Positions 35,419-44,802 of a stretch of DNA of 64,000 bases are shown here, in pieces. The notes under the pieces are model-generated. The model saw nothing but the letters and a program-made list of their open reading frames with translations, was not told where the DNA came from and did no database searches. Position 1 is the first letter of the stretch, and the number at the start of each line of letters is the position of its first letter. A program made the position numbers and the translations under genes. Source of the stretch: Virgibacillus ihumii (GTDB taxonomy: Bacteria > Bacillota > Bacilli > Bacillales > Amphibacillaceae); contig NZ_CACVAN010000001.1 of assembly GCF_902726655.1 (NCBI RefSeq), positions 744,001-808,000 on the forward strand, in the 5' to 3' direction.

Positions 35419-35446
35419 CTGATAAATCCTTTCTGAATTACTCCCA

Positions 35447-35494
35447 ATCAACAAGAGCACCTTCACCGACTTGATGGCAAAAGTGCTCGTTGAT
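35447..35494 (-). repeat. Inverted repeat downstream of qcrC
   Basis: ATCAAC-GAGCAC arms with a two-base bulge flank a 22-base loop; no T-run follows on the minus strand. Probably an mRNA stem separating qcr from ypjA, or a weak terminator. Confidence 0.5.
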
Positions 35495-35500
35495 TATCAG

Positions 35501-36283
35501 TTATTCTGTTGCATCTTTATTAACAGACATGATAAATTGAACTAATTTGTCCAGTTCTTTATCCGAACCTTTAAACATACCTGGTGGCATTGAGCCCGTA
35601 CCTTCACGTGCAATTTTTGCCACTTCTTCTGCAGAACGGTCAATGCCGACTAGTGGAGGTGCAGCACTTCCACCCTGTAAATCTTCGCCGTGACAGCTCA
35701 TACAGTTATTCTCATAAATAGCATAACCTGGATCTTCTTTGTTAATCTCTACCTGTTGTGACGGAGGAACCGGCTGATTTACCTGAGCGCGTTTCTCCCA
35801 ATCGACATGTGATGCCGACTCATATGTTAACCAAATACAAGCTGCAAGACCAAGCAGCATCATACCTACTGCAACAGGACGCTTATGCGGACGTCTTCCT
35901 GGTCCGTTATCCAAAAATGGTGCCAGTAACAAACCACCGAATGCCAGACCTGGAATAACAATAATACCCAGTAATACATATGGTCCAGCTGCAAAGTCAT
36001 ATTTTAAAAGTTCATATAAAAATAGAAAGTACCAGTCCGGCAACGGGATATAGCTTGCATTTGTCGGATCAGCCATTCCTTCCAGTGGAGAGGGATGTGC
36101 CAGTGTCAAACACATAAAGCCGACTAAGAACACAGAACCCGCCAGCCACTCCTTTAAAAGGAAGTTGGGCCAGAATGCTTCCGTTCTACCGGGATATTCT
36201 GAATAATCTTTTGGTATATTAGGTGTTCGTTCGGCAGTTATACGTGAGTCGCCGACGAATTTCATTCCCTTACCCTTATGCAC
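35501..36283 (-). CDS. qcrC: Menaquinol:cytochrome c reductase, cytochrome b/c subunit QcrC
   Basis: Fusion typical of Bacillaceae bc complexes: subunit IV-like membrane part (three spans; NFLLKEWLAGSVFLVGFMCL, PLPDWYFLFLYELLKY) joined to a C-terminal cytochrome c domain with heme site CMSCHGEDLQGGSA and a distal Met in GSMPPGMF. 260 residues. GTG start at 36283 with GGAGG 7 bases before; the MHKGKGMKFVGDSR start matches the family. Confidence 0.96.
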   Translation of the reverse strand: MHKGKGMKFVGDSRITAERTPNIPKDYSEYPGRTEAFWPNFLLKEWLAGSVFLVGFMCLTLAHPSPLEGMADPTNASYIPLPDWYFLFLYELLKYDFAAGPYVLLGIIVIPGLAFGGLLLAPFLDNGPGRRPHKRPVAVGMMLLGLAACIWLTYESASHVDWEKRAQVNQPVPPSQQVEINKEDPGYAIYENNCMSCHGEDLQGGSAAPPLVGIDRSAEEVAKIAREGTGSMPPGMFKGSDKELDKLVQFIMSVNKDATE

Positions 36284-36302
36284 AGTTCTACCTCCTTTTA
36301 TT

Positions 36303-36977
36303 TTATAATGGTCCGGAAATACCCTGTCTGCGAATCAACACAAAGTGAACAGCCATTAAACCGAACAAGGCGGCAGGTAAAAAGAAAACATGTATCGCAA
36401 AAAATCTGGTCAGTGTCTGTGCACCAACTATTTCCTGGTCACCTGCAAGTAATGTCTTAATTTCTTCTCCAATAAACGGAACCTGTTCCGCAATATTCAA
36501 TCCTACTTCTGTAGCAAAGTAAGCTTTGTTATCCCATGGCAATAAATAACCTGTAAACCCGAGTCCGAGCATTGTAAAAAATAACAGAACTCCTACCATC
36601 CAGTTAAGTTCACGCGGTTTTTTATAAGCACCTTGGAAAAACACCCGCAATGTATGTAGTAGTAACATTACAATAACAACACTGGCTCCCCAGTGATGCA
36701 TACCTCTTACAATCTGACCATGTGCCACTTCAGTTTGCAGATAATAAACGGATCTCCATGCGTTCTCGATGTCCGGAACATAATACATGGTTAGAAACAT
36801 ACCTGACAAAATCTGAATGACTACAACGAAAAATGTCAATCCTCCAAAACAGTAAACAAAAGCTGAAAAATGATGGGCAGGATTAACATGTTCAGGAACT
36901 TCATGATCTGCAATATCGCGCCATAATGGCGTAATATCGATACGATCGTCTATCCAGTCATAAATCTTCTGTAACAT
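36303..36977 (-). CDS. qcrB: Menaquinol:cytochrome c reductase, cytochrome b subunit QcrB
   Basis: Four-span cytochrome b6-type subunit, 224 residues. Heme-ligand histidines lie in RGMHHWGASVVIVMLLLHTL and FFAIHVFFLPAALFGLMAVH; early Cys in VYCFGGLTFF binds the extra heme covalently in this family. Seven bases after qcrA; oxidises menaquinol made through HepST/MenG. Confidence 0.97.
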   Translation of the reverse strand: MLQKIYDWIDDRIDITPLWRDIADHEVPEHVNPAHHFSAFVYCFGGLTFFVVVIQILSGMFLTMYYVPDIENAWRSVYYLQTEVAHGQIVRGMHHWGASVVIVMLLLHTLRVFFQGAYKKPRELNWMVGVLLFFTMLGLGFTGYLLPWDNKAYFATEVGLNIAEQVPFIGEEIKTLLAGDQEIVGAQTLTRFFAIHVFFLPAALFGLMAVHFVLIRRQGISGPL

Positions 36978-36983
36978 AATCGA

Positions 36984-37496
36984 TTACGCCTCCCCTTGTG
37001 GATGTGCTTTACCAAGAAACAGCATCCCATTTTCAACTTTGTGTTCATATACATCCAACGGTGCCGTCGGCGGTGTATTCGGAACGTTGTCGCCATTTTT
37101 CTCATAGCGTCCGCCATGACATGGGCAATAAAATTGATTTGGAAATTGATCACTGCCTTCCCATGCAACAACACAGCCAAGGTGTTTACATATTGGGGAA
37201 AGTGCTACAATGTCGCCATTATCATTTTTATAAACCCAGGCAGATTTACTGACTTTTGATTCATACCAGCCATCAACTTGATTTACTTTCCAGTCAACAC
37301 GCTGCGGTTTACTCGTAATATCCTCCACAGCAATGCCTGCATTCGCCAATTGTCCGGCACTGGACTTTTGGAAAACTGGATCAATAGCCATTCGAATCGG
37401 TGAAATCATTAAGCCAGCTGCCATAAATCCGCCTACACCTGTTAAAGTGTAGTTCAAAAACTGACGACGGGATACTCGCTGCTTATCTTCGCTCAT
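36984..37496 (-). CDS. qcrA: Menaquinol:cytochrome c reductase, Rieske iron-sulfur subunit QcrA
   Basis: 2Fe-2S protein, 170 residues. Ligands Cys103/His105 (CKHLGC) and Cys124/His127 (CPCHGGRY), with Cys108 and Cys126 for the disulfide. N-terminus VSRRQFLNYTLTGVGGFMAA is a twin-arginine signal anchor, so it is a likely Tat substrate. ATG at 37496 follows a GAGGGGGG site. First gene of qcrABC. Confidence 0.97.
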   Translation of the reverse strand: MSEDKQRVSRRQFLNYTLTGVGGFMAAGLMISPIRMAIDPVFQKSSAGQLANAGIAVEDITSKPQRVDWKVNQVDGWYESKVSKSAWVYKNDNGDIVALSPICKHLGCVVAWEGSDQFPNQFYCPCHGGRYEKNGDNVPNTPPTAPLDVYEHKVENGMLFLGKAHPQGEA

Positions 37497-37646
37497 GAAT
37501 TTCCCCCCTCTATACATTTTTCACGGACAAAATAATTTTAATCAGATTACTAGGACATTACCATGATAGCGCAAACTGTTTGTCCGGTCAATATATAATC
37601 AATATAATCATAAAAGATTCGGGAATAAACTTTCCTGTCCGGTAAT

Positions 37647-38111
37647 CTATTCTGCCCAATAGGTTCGGATTAATTCACCAACTTGTTCAACCTGGCTACG
37701 AATAATCGATTGCATTTCCTTGGAATCTATATCTCCTGTTGTTATGCCGGGCATCCACAATAAAGTTCCTGGTAAGGCATGTTCAACTTTTTTCCAGGCA
37801 GAATCGAAAGTTGTGAAAAACACATGATGAAAAGGCTGATTGCCTATATCATCTGTCCAGCTTTTCAAGCGGGCGATTTCCGACTCTTTATCTGCTGTTT
37901 TTAAATAATTGTACGCCGGAATGCGTATCACTCTGCCGGTAAGCTCCATTTCCAGTTCGTTTGTAAATGTTTCAAGAACTTCCCTTTGAAAGGCATCTTT
38001 GCCCATGTTTGAATCATCTGATAACTGGAATGGCAGCAATGGTATGATAATTGTATCCACATATTCCTTTGCATTTATGTATTGTTCCAGCTCATTCTTC
38101 TTCCATTTCAT
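37647..38111 (-). CDS. ypiF: DUF2487 family protein YpiF
   Basis: 154-residue cytosolic protein of unknown function; MKWKKNELEQYINAKEYVDT and WMPGITTGDIDSKEMQSIIR are family-like. Sits between ypiB and qcrA as in B. subtilis. No catalytic motif recognised. Confidence 0.82.
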   Translation of the reverse strand: MKWKKNELEQYINAKEYVDTIIIPLLPFQLSDDSNMGKDAFQREVLETFTNELEMELTGRVIRIPAYNYLKTADKESEIARLKSWTDDIGNQPFHHVFFTTFDSAWKKVEHALPGTLLWMPGITTGDIDSKEMQSIIRSQVEQVGELIRTYWAE

Positions 38112-38189
38112 TAAGATATCCAGCCTTTCTATGATAATGTTCTTACGAGGATAATAATAATCTTAAAATTAATCATATCCTATTTAAAC

Positions 38190-38230
38190 AAAAAAAATCA
38201 ACCGATTATCAATGAATATCGGGTTGATTT
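38190..38230 (-). terminator. Terminator at the end of ypiB
   Basis: Leftward AAAATCAACCCGAT / ATCGGTTGATTTT hairpin followed by an uninterrupted T-run; the first arm overlaps the last ypiB codons. Confidence 0.8.
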
Positions 38231-38778
38231 TCAGCAATGCTTTCCAAGTGATTCAGTTGTTTTACAAGTTGCTCAAACGTGTCACGGTCATGTTGATCCA
38301 AAGCTTTATCAATCTTATTGAGGAGTCTCGTTTTCGTTGAATCAAATAGCAGTTTATCCAATAAATCCTTCGCCAGATCTTTGTCTTTTTGTGTGATGAA
38401 ATACTCGTTTGGAATAAATGGATTCTCCACTAACACAGCAGCGTAAAAGATGTTTTGGTTTGCTTTATCAAAATTCAGTTGTATATACAGTGGATCGTGC
38501 TGGTTAAGTCGAATATCGTGAAAGGACTTTTCTGCATCTGTCGTTACAAGCTGGTTTTTATAAAAACGGAATGGCACCTCATCGGAGCAGTGGCTTGTCA
38601 TGATAATTCCCCGTGGACAAAACTTTGCTTCCCGTACAAAGTGTACATTTGACAGAACTTCATTATGGTTAACCAAATAATTTAAAATCCAGACACTTTC
38701 CCGCTTTTTCAATTGATAATGATTTAAAAACCATTGAATAAAGCTTTTTTTATCTTGTAAGGAAACAGGAGTTTGCAA
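38209..38778 (-). CDS. ypiB: UPF0302 protein YpiB (ReoY homologue)
   Basis: 189 residues. N-terminal helical domain (KKSFIQWFLNHYQLKKRESV, WILNYLVNHNEVLSNVHFV) and C-terminal IDEAL-like helical part (DPLYIQLNFDKANQNIFYAA; KIDKALDQHDRDTFEQLVKQ). The Listeria homologue ReoY promotes ClpCP-dependent turnover of MurA; role here inferred. TTG start at 38778, AAGGAGG 10 bases before. Downstream of ypiA. Confidence 0.86.
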   Translation of the reverse strand: MQTPVSLQDKKSFIQWFLNHYQLKKRESVWILNYLVNHNEVLSNVHFVREAKFCPRGIIMTSHCSDEVPFRFYKNQLVTTDAEKSFHDIRLNQHDPLYIQLNFDKANQNIFYAAVLVENPFIPNEYFITQKDKDLAKDLLDKLLFDSTKTRLLNKIDKALDQHDRDTFEQLVKQLNHLESIAENQPDIH

Positions 38779-38810
38779 TGATAGTTAACCTCCTTCAGCA
38801 TCTTTTTTTG

Positions 38811-40079
38811 TTAATCAGTTTCTCCCATCTGTTTTATTCTGCTGATGTACTCCTCCATTTCGATATCCTCCGGCTGCTGAGACAAATATTTTTCAAAAAC
38901 CGATAACGCTTTTTTTTGCCTCCCTTCTTCCATCAGGAAATAGCCATATTCTTTTAAAAAGTCACTGTCTTCGTTTAGGCTATTATATGCTTCATCATAG
39001 TGATTTAATGCATTCTCATATGATTCATTTTCATTATACGCCCGGGCAAGCTCCCATTCATAAAGCGGATCAGTGGCACCGGTGCTTTTGATTTCAGTGA
39101 TCAGATCGATAGTTTGCGAATAATTTTCATCTGTTTTGAACAGTTCAATCAAAAATAATACTGCTTCCTTATAATCGGGATCAAGTGCAACCGCCTCACG
39201 CATCCACTTTTCACTTTCATCATTTGCATTCAGCTGATGTGCAAGGGATCCAGCAAGAAAATATAGTTCTTTGTTGAATTCATCAACCTTCAGCCCTTTT
39301 TTAGCAGTCTCGTATGCCTCATTTATCATATCCTCCGACTCGTATGTTTTGGCAAGCTGATAATATGCTGTGTGGTAGTACATGTCGATTTCAATAAGGT
39401 GTTCCCATGCTTTGATGGCAATATCTTTTCGTCCGGCATGCAGTGCGGTGAAACCGTATTTAAATAATGTATTCGAGTCCTCACTGTCAATATCCTGATA
39501 AATGCTTAAAGCCATTTCGTATTCGCCGGATGCGGCATATGCTTCAGCAAGTCTGTCATTAATGGATACGTTGGCAATTTCCTTTGTAACTGGCAAAACT
39601 TTTTCATAATACATGATCGCATTTGTATAGGAACCGGTTGAAAACATCAGTTCAGCAAGCGCAAAATCGATAATCGGTTCGTTGGGCTCCTTTTGTTTTG
39701 CTGCCAACAGTTTTTGTTCAGCAACTTCAAACAACCCTTGTGCCTGGTACAAATCAGCGAGTTGAATCAGCGTTGCAATATATTCCGGATCATCCTCTTC
39801 AATTTCATTAAGGAGATTCATTGCTTCTTCATCCCTGTCCAATTCTATATACGTATCGGCAAGCATTACTTTCAATTCTCCCTCTTGCGGAAATTGCTGG
39901 AGAAGTTCCTCTAAAACAGTACTTGCTTCTTTCAAAAATCCCCATTGTATATATAATTCGGCAATTGTATACTTTTCTTCAACATCCGCCTGAGGTAAAA
40001 AGTTTTCCAAAAGAGCAATGGCTTTTTCTGACTGCTTGCTCTCCATCAGACGTACTGCATCCATGATTGATTCGTCCAT
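38811..40079 (-). CDS. ypiA: Tetratricopeptide repeat protein YpiA
   Basis: 422 residues built almost wholly of TPR helices (for example AELYIQWGFLKEASTVLEEL, ADLYQAQGLFEVAEQKLLAA, AEAYAASGEYEMALSIYQDI). No signal peptide. Acts as a scaffold; partner unknown. Co-directional with ypiB 32 bases on, as in B. subtilis. Confidence 0.9.
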   Translation of the reverse strand: MDESIMDAVRLMESKQSEKAIALLENFLPQADVEEKYTIAELYIQWGFLKEASTVLEELLQQFPQEGELKVMLADTYIELDRDEEAMNLLNEIEEDDPEYIATLIQLADLYQAQGLFEVAEQKLLAAKQKEPNEPIIDFALAELMFSTGSYTNAIMYYEKVLPVTKEIANVSINDRLAEAYAASGEYEMALSIYQDIDSEDSNTLFKYGFTALHAGRKDIAIKAWEHLIEIDMYYHTAYYQLAKTYESEDMINEAYETAKKGLKVDEFNKELYFLAGSLAHQLNANDESEKWMREAVALDPDYKEAVLFLIELFKTDENYSQTIDLITEIKSTGATDPLYEWELARAYNENESYENALNHYDEAYNSLNEDSDFLKEYGYFLMEEGRQKKALSVFEKYLSQQPEDIEMEEYISRIKQMGETD

Positions 40080-40155
40080 TAATTACTTCCTTTCTCTAAT
40101 CGGACAATATTTTCCGGTGATTTTAATCATACAAAACTTTGCTGCTGACTTCAAT

Positions 40156-40188
40156 CAGAAAAGAACCTGCTTTTATGCAGATTCTTTA
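40156..40188 (-). terminator. Terminator after the aromatic operon
   Basis: AAAGAATCTGC / GCAGGTTCTTT arms with 6-base loop and T-run leftward; overlaps the aroE stop. Confidence 0.85.
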
Positions 40189-41475
40189 AGGTGTCTTCAA
40201 TGTATCCAGGTGTTTGAAAAAGCCAGGATATGATATTGCCGCGGAAGAAATGTCATCAATTACTATATTATCATTGGCAATCAGCGAAGCAACAGCAAGC
40301 ATCATCACAATTCTGTGATCATCGTATGATGCCACTTCTCCTCCAGTAAGTGACGCTTTTCCATGTATGATCATGCCATCTTCAGTTGTCTCGACATGTG
40401 CACCGAGTTTAATCAAGTTGGACGCAATCGCTTCAATCCGATCCGTTTCCTTCAGTCTGAGTTCTTTTGCATCACGGATTTCTGTATCCCCTTCTGCCTG
40501 TGTTGCAACCAGAGCAATGACAGGAATTTCATCGATCAGTCTCGGAATCATGTCACCCTCGATAATCGTACCTTTCAAATTTTCATATCTTATGGTTATG
40601 TCCCCGATCAATTCGCCACTTATAACCTTCTCGTTCGAAATGTTCAAACTGGCCCCCATTTCGAGCAAAACATCAATAATTCCTGTACGGGTCTTATTCA
40701 GACCAACATTATGAATAGTAATGTTACTTCCAGGAACGATTGCTGCGGCCGCTATAAAAAATGCCGCTGATGAAATATCGCCAGGTACGTAAACGTTAGT
40801 AGCGGATAGTGACTGATTTGTTATCCGAATTACATTGTTTTTTATCACTATATCGGCTCCAAACGCTGCCAGCATATTTTCAGAATGGTTTCGCGTAGCT
40901 GTATGTTCGATGACTTCAGTAACATCTTCAGCAAATAACCCTGCCAACAAAACCGCTGATTTCACTTGTGCACTTTTTACTGGAAGGATATACGATATTC
41001 CTTTAAGACCACCTCCATTAACAGCCAGTGGCAGAAAGCTCCCTTCAGCACGTCCATTAATGGAAGCGCCCATCTGCCGCAAGGGTTGTACAACCCGATC
41101 CATTGGTCTGACCGTCAATGATGGATCACCATATAAAGTTGTGAATAAAGGCAGTCCCGCAAATACACCCAGCATTAACCGGGCCGTTGTTCCGGAGTTG
41201 CCAAAATAAATCGGCTGCTTTGCTTCGACTAATGATTCTTTTCCATCACTATGTATGGTGACAGTGGTGCCTTCCTGTTCAATCCCGACACCCAGACTTC
41301 GGAATGCGTCAATTGTTCTTCGACAATCCTCTCCATCCAAAAAATTTGTAACCTTGGTAGTCCCTTTGGCCAGTGACCCAAGGATAACAGCACGGTGCGA
41401 GATCGATTTATCTCCCGGAACCTCTAATTCTCCGGTTAATGGCTTTTGATATGGTTCCAATTTCATTGCAGTCAA
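40186..41475 (-). CDS. aroE: 3-phosphoshikimate 1-carboxyvinyltransferase (EPSP synthase)
   Basis: Sixth shikimate step (AroA in E. coli naming). PGDKSISHRAVILGSLAKGT, YFGNSGTTARLMLGVFAGLP and the late KELRLKETDRIEAIASNL motif are present. The start is uncertain: a TTG at 41475 has AGGAAG at ideal spacing, an ATG at 41466 lacks one, and an ATG at 41493 has only weak GGA. About 429 residues from the TTG. Last gene of aroC-aroB-hisC-tyrA-aroE. Confidence 0.94.
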   Translation of the reverse strand: MTAMKLEPYQKPLTGELEVPGDKSISHRAVILGSLAKGTTKVTNFLDGEDCRRTIDAFRSLGVGIEQEGTTVTIHSDGKESLVEAKQPIYFGNSGTTARLMLGVFAGLPLFTTLYGDPSLTVRPMDRVVQPLRQMGASINGRAEGSFLPLAVNGGGLKGISYILPVKSAQVKSAVLLAGLFAEDVTEVIEHTATRNHSENMLAAFGADIVIKNNVIRITNQSLSATNVYVPGDISSAAFFIAAAAIVPGSNITIHNVGLNKTRTGIIDVLLEMGASLNISNEKVISGELIGDITIRYENLKGTIIEGDMIPRLIDEIPVIALVATQAEGDTEIRDAKELRLKETDRIEAIASNLIKLGAHVETTEDGMIIHGKASLTGGEVASYDDHRIVMMLAVASLIANDNIVIDDISSAAISYPGFFKHLDTLKTP

Positions 41476-41501
41476 TATTTTCACTTCCTTCATTATTCCA
41501 A

Positions 41502-42602
41502 TTATTCTGCAAGCATGAGTTCATAACCGTTTTTTGCTAATACACTCCTGCTTTCCTGTTGCTGTTCTTTCGATGGAACGCTTAACCGCAATACTCCCGT
41601 TATTCCTTCGCGTATTTCCAGTATTTGCAGATTTTTTATGCTGATCTCTGCTGATGCCAGTATGTGAGCAACAGAAGATATTGCACCCGGCTGGTCACGG
41701 ATATCGATGTACAAATCATAAAATGCCGGGATAGCACCTTTTTCCGAAATACCAAGTCCGTCACGATATTCTTTTGCCTGTTTCAAGTAAGCGGTCATCT
41801 CAATCCGGTTGTTATGGTCAATTAGATCTTTTAACTCGTTCATTTCCGCGATCCAGTCTCCCAATAACTGTGACATCTTACTACGGTTATGGTAAAAAAT
41901 ATCCTGCCATAAATTCGGGTTGCTTGAAGCAATTCTTGTAATATCACGAAAGCCGCCTGCAGCAAGTTTGGGAATGTATGCATGAGTATCCTGCCATTTT
42001 CTTGCCTGATGAACCAGTGATGATGCAATTAAATGAGGAAAATGGGAGATGACTCCTGTCATTTCATCATGGTCCTCGGCCGGCAAAACAATAAAATTAC
42101 TTTTTGCGATACGGAGGACTTCCTCCAACTCATCGACATAATGTGAACGGCAACTTTCTGCCGGACTTAATACATAAATAGCGTTTTCGAACAGGTGTGC
42201 TTTAGCTGCTGTTACCCCCCGTTTATGGGAGCCCGCCATCGGATGGCCCCCAATAAAGTTAATATTTTTATTCGTGATCATCTTTGCCTTGTTCATTACA
42301 GGTGATTTAACCGAAGAAACATCCGACACAATAACTTCATGATCAAACGGTACCTTATCTAATTTTCCAAGGATTGCGATTGTTTCACTGATAGGTGTGC
42401 CTAAAATAATGATATCAGCCTCCTGTGCAGATATGGTAATATCCTCACAGGAGGCATGAATAATATTGTTTTTCTGCGCAAACTCCATACTCCGCATGTC
42501 TGAATCATATCCGATAATATAATTGCTGCTGTCATTTTTAAGACTTTTGGCAAGTGAACCGCCAATCAGACCCAAGCCAATGATAAATATTGTTCTTTTC
42601 AA
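41502..42602 (-). CDS. tyrA: Prephenate dehydrogenase with ACT domain
   Basis: NAD-dependent conversion of prephenate to 4-hydroxyphenylpyruvate for tyrosine. NAD motif IFIIGLGLIGGSLAKSL, GGHPMAGSHKRGV, ISHFPHLIASSLV; the C-terminal 70 residues (YIDIRDQPGAISSVAHILAS) are an ACT regulatory domain, predicting feedback by tyrosine. TTG start overlaps the hisC TGA (TTGA) with GAGGAG 8 bases before. 366 residues. Confidence 0.95.
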   Translation of the reverse strand: MKRTIFIIGLGLIGGSLAKSLKNDSSNYIIGYDSDMRSMEFAQKNNIIHASCEDITISAQEADIIILGTPISETIAILGKLDKVPFDHEVIVSDVSSVKSPVMNKAKMITNKNINFIGGHPMAGSHKRGVTAAKAHLFENAIYVLSPAESCRSHYVDELEEVLRIAKSNFIVLPAEDHDEMTGVISHFPHLIASSLVHQARKWQDTHAYIPKLAAGGFRDITRIASSNPNLWQDIFYHNRSKMSQLLGDWIAEMNELKDLIDHNNRIEMTAYLKQAKEYRDGLGISEKGAIPAFYDLYIDIRDQPGAISSVAHILASAEISIKNLQILEIREGITGVLRLSVPSKEQQQESRSVLAKNGYELMLAE

Positions 42603-43702
42603 GATTGAATCTCCTCTATTACTTTGTTGTTCAGTTGTAAAATAATAGTTTGTAGTTGTTTCATATCGGATTCGTTGCCAATTGTGATTCGGATTTCATT
42701 CGGACAGCCAAGACCCTCGAGCGGACGAACAATAAAGCCATGTTGCAGCAAGTATTCAAACACTTCATTACCGCTTATCGGTGTGGAAATAAACAGAAAA
42801 TTGGTTTCTGAGTCATAATAATGCCAATCAATCGACTCCAAAAATTGTTGAAAATCCTGTTTGATCCTTTTATTTCTCGATACACTATCAGCAATAAAAG
42901 CATCGTCTTTCATAGCAATTAAAGCAGCTTTCTGCGCAATGGATGATGTATTGAATGGTCCTCTGACAACATCCAGTTTTGCTATCAGATTAGAATCAGC
43001 GATTCCATATCCGATACGCAACCCTGCCAGACCATAGGCTTTTGAAAAAGTTCTCAGCACAAGCAGGTTTTTATAATTCGGCAGATTTTCAAGTGTATCC
43101 AAGTCTTTCTTTTCATCAAGATATTCATAATACGCTTCATCCAGTACGACAAGCACATCATCCGGACACTTATCCAAAAAGGTATAAAAATCCTTATGAG
43201 GAATGGCACACCCGGTTGGATTATTCGGTGAACACAGCCATACGACATTCGTCTTCTTATCAATAGCATCAAGCATTCCCTGCAGATCATGATAGCCATT
43301 TATAACTGGTATTTCTTTAACATCTGCACCCTCGATACGTGCGTTGTGCTTATACTGCGGAAATGTCGGTACCGCCATGACAGTATTTACTCCAGGGTAC
43401 AGGAATGCACGACAGACGGACTGGACAATTTCATCAGACCCGTTGCCAAAAACAAGCTGACTCTCATCAATATTCAGTCTTTCAGCCAGGGCTCCTCTTA
43501 ATTCTGCAGTATACCCATCAGGATAAACCTCAAAAGACGGTGTTAATGTATTCAGGTTGTCAAGTTTTTTTGTGTAACCGAATGGATTTTCATTCGATGC
43601 CAATTTAACAATTCGATCCAGACCAAACATTTTCTTGACCTCTTGAATTTGCTTTCCCGGTTTATATGGTGTTAACTCATTTATAATTTGCTTTGTATCC
43701 AT
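42599..43702 (-). CDS. hisC: Histidinol-phosphate aminotransferase
   Basis: PLP enzyme of histidine synthesis; in Bacilli it also transaminates 4-hydroxyphenylpyruvate/phenylpyruvate, explaining its place before tyrA. KLASNENPFG, CSPNNPTGCAIPHKDF, PLP lysine in RTFSKAYGLAGLRIGYGIA, and RITIGNESDMKQLQ. ATG at 43702 after GTGAGG; the longer TTG frame is rejected. 367 residues. Confidence 0.95.
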   Translation of the reverse strand: MDTKQIINELTPYKPGKQIQEVKKMFGLDRIVKLASNENPFGYTKKLDNLNTLTPSFEVYPDGYTAELRGALAERLNIDESQLVFGNGSDEIVQSVCRAFLYPGVNTVMAVPTFPQYKHNARIEGADVKEIPVINGYHDLQGMLDAIDKKTNVVWLCSPNNPTGCAIPHKDFYTFLDKCPDDVLVVLDEAYYEYLDEKKDLDTLENLPNYKNLLVLRTFSKAYGLAGLRIGYGIADSNLIAKLDVVRGPFNTSSIAQKAALIAMKDDAFIADSVSRNKRIKQDFQQFLESIDWHYYDSETNFLFISTPISGNEVFEYLLQHGFIVRPLEGLGCPNEIRITIGNESDMKQLQTIILQLNNKVIEEIQS

Positions 43703-43725
43703 TCCAGTCCTCACCTGTCCTTTAC

Positions 43726-44802
43726 TCAAGATCTGCCTGATAATGTTTCCATAAATAAATCGATATAGTTCAATAGGTCGTCATCGCTGATTTCAGCCGT
43801 TACAGGCTGGGCGACAGACCGTAAAAGTACCATTTGAACTTTTTTGCCTTCTGTTTTTTTATCAAGTTTCATTTTATTTATAATATGCATTGAGTCCAAT
43901 TTCGGCAATTGTAACGGATACCCATTTGATTTCAGCCAGGAATACAACTGGTTAAAGGGTAAGCTGACAGGAAATGTTTGTTCGCTAACCTGAAATGCGA
44001 AAAGCATGCCAATTGCTACCGCTTCACCGTGTGAGAAACCATGATAATCCTGTATTGCCTCTAATGCATGCCCGAATGTATGACCCAAATTCAGATATTT
44101 TCGGATTCCAGCCTCTGTCTCATCTGCTTCAACCACATCTGCCTTAATTGCTATTCCACGATTAATATGATCTGCAATGGTTTTACTTGTTAAATCAGAC
44201 AGATGAACAGACATCAAGGAATCGAAAAATGGCTCGTCAGCAATTAATGCTTCTTTAACGAGTTCAGCATATCCGCTTCTGAACTCCTGCTGATTTATAG
44301 TTTGCAAAGTATTGACATCATAAATGACAGCTGCAGGAGGATAGAAATTCCCAATTAAATTTTTCCCCTGTGCATGATTGATTGCTACTTTACCGCCGAC
44401 ACTGCTGTCGTGCGCCAGGATGGTTGTAGGCATTTGGATAAAGTCAATGCCCCGCATGTACGTTGCTGCAACAAAACCGGCCAAATCACCGACAACTCCG
44501 CCTCCGAGTGCTATAATCAATGATTTTCTGTCCAGACCGCAATCGATTGCTTTCGTATGAAGTTGATGAAACATTTCAATTGACTTGGAGCCTTCCCCAT
44601 TTTCAATTATTGCTGTATAAACATGTTCATTGTCAAAGTTACGCTGAACGTCTTCCAGATAATGACCTGCCACCAGATCGTCCGTAATGATTAAAATGGA
44701 AGAATATGTTGTTGGAAAAAATTCTTTAATCTTAGTTCTGAGACCTTCACCGATATAAACACCATATGTTTTTGCAGAAGATTTTACTTTGGTAACCTTC
44801 AC
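43726..44802 (-). CDS. aroB: 3-dehydroquinate synthase
   Basis: Second shikimate step. NAD/Zn enzyme: IALGGGVVGDLAGFVAATYM, PTTILAHDSSVGGKVAINH, and zinc ligands in LNLGHTFGHALE and FSHGEAVAIGM. 358 residues. GTG start immediately after the aroC TAG with AAGGTG upstream. Confidence 0.96.
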   Translation of the reverse strand: MKVTKVKSSAKTYGVYIGEGLRTKIKEFFPTTYSSILIITDDLVAGHYLEDVQRNFDNEHVYTAIIENGEGSKSIEMFHQLHTKAIDCGLDRKSLIIALGGGVVGDLAGFVAATYMRGIDFIQMPTTILAHDSSVGGKVAINHAQGKNLIGNFYPPAAVIYDVNTLQTINQQEFRSGYAELVKEALIADEPFFDSLMSVHLSDLTSKTIADHINRGIAIKADVVEADETEAGIRKYLNLGHTFGHALEAIQDYHGFSHGEAVAIGMLFAFQVSEQTFPVSLPFNQLYSWLKSNGYPLQLPKLDSMHIINKMKLDKKTEGKKVQMVLLRSVAQPVTAEISDDDLLNYIDLFMETLSGRS

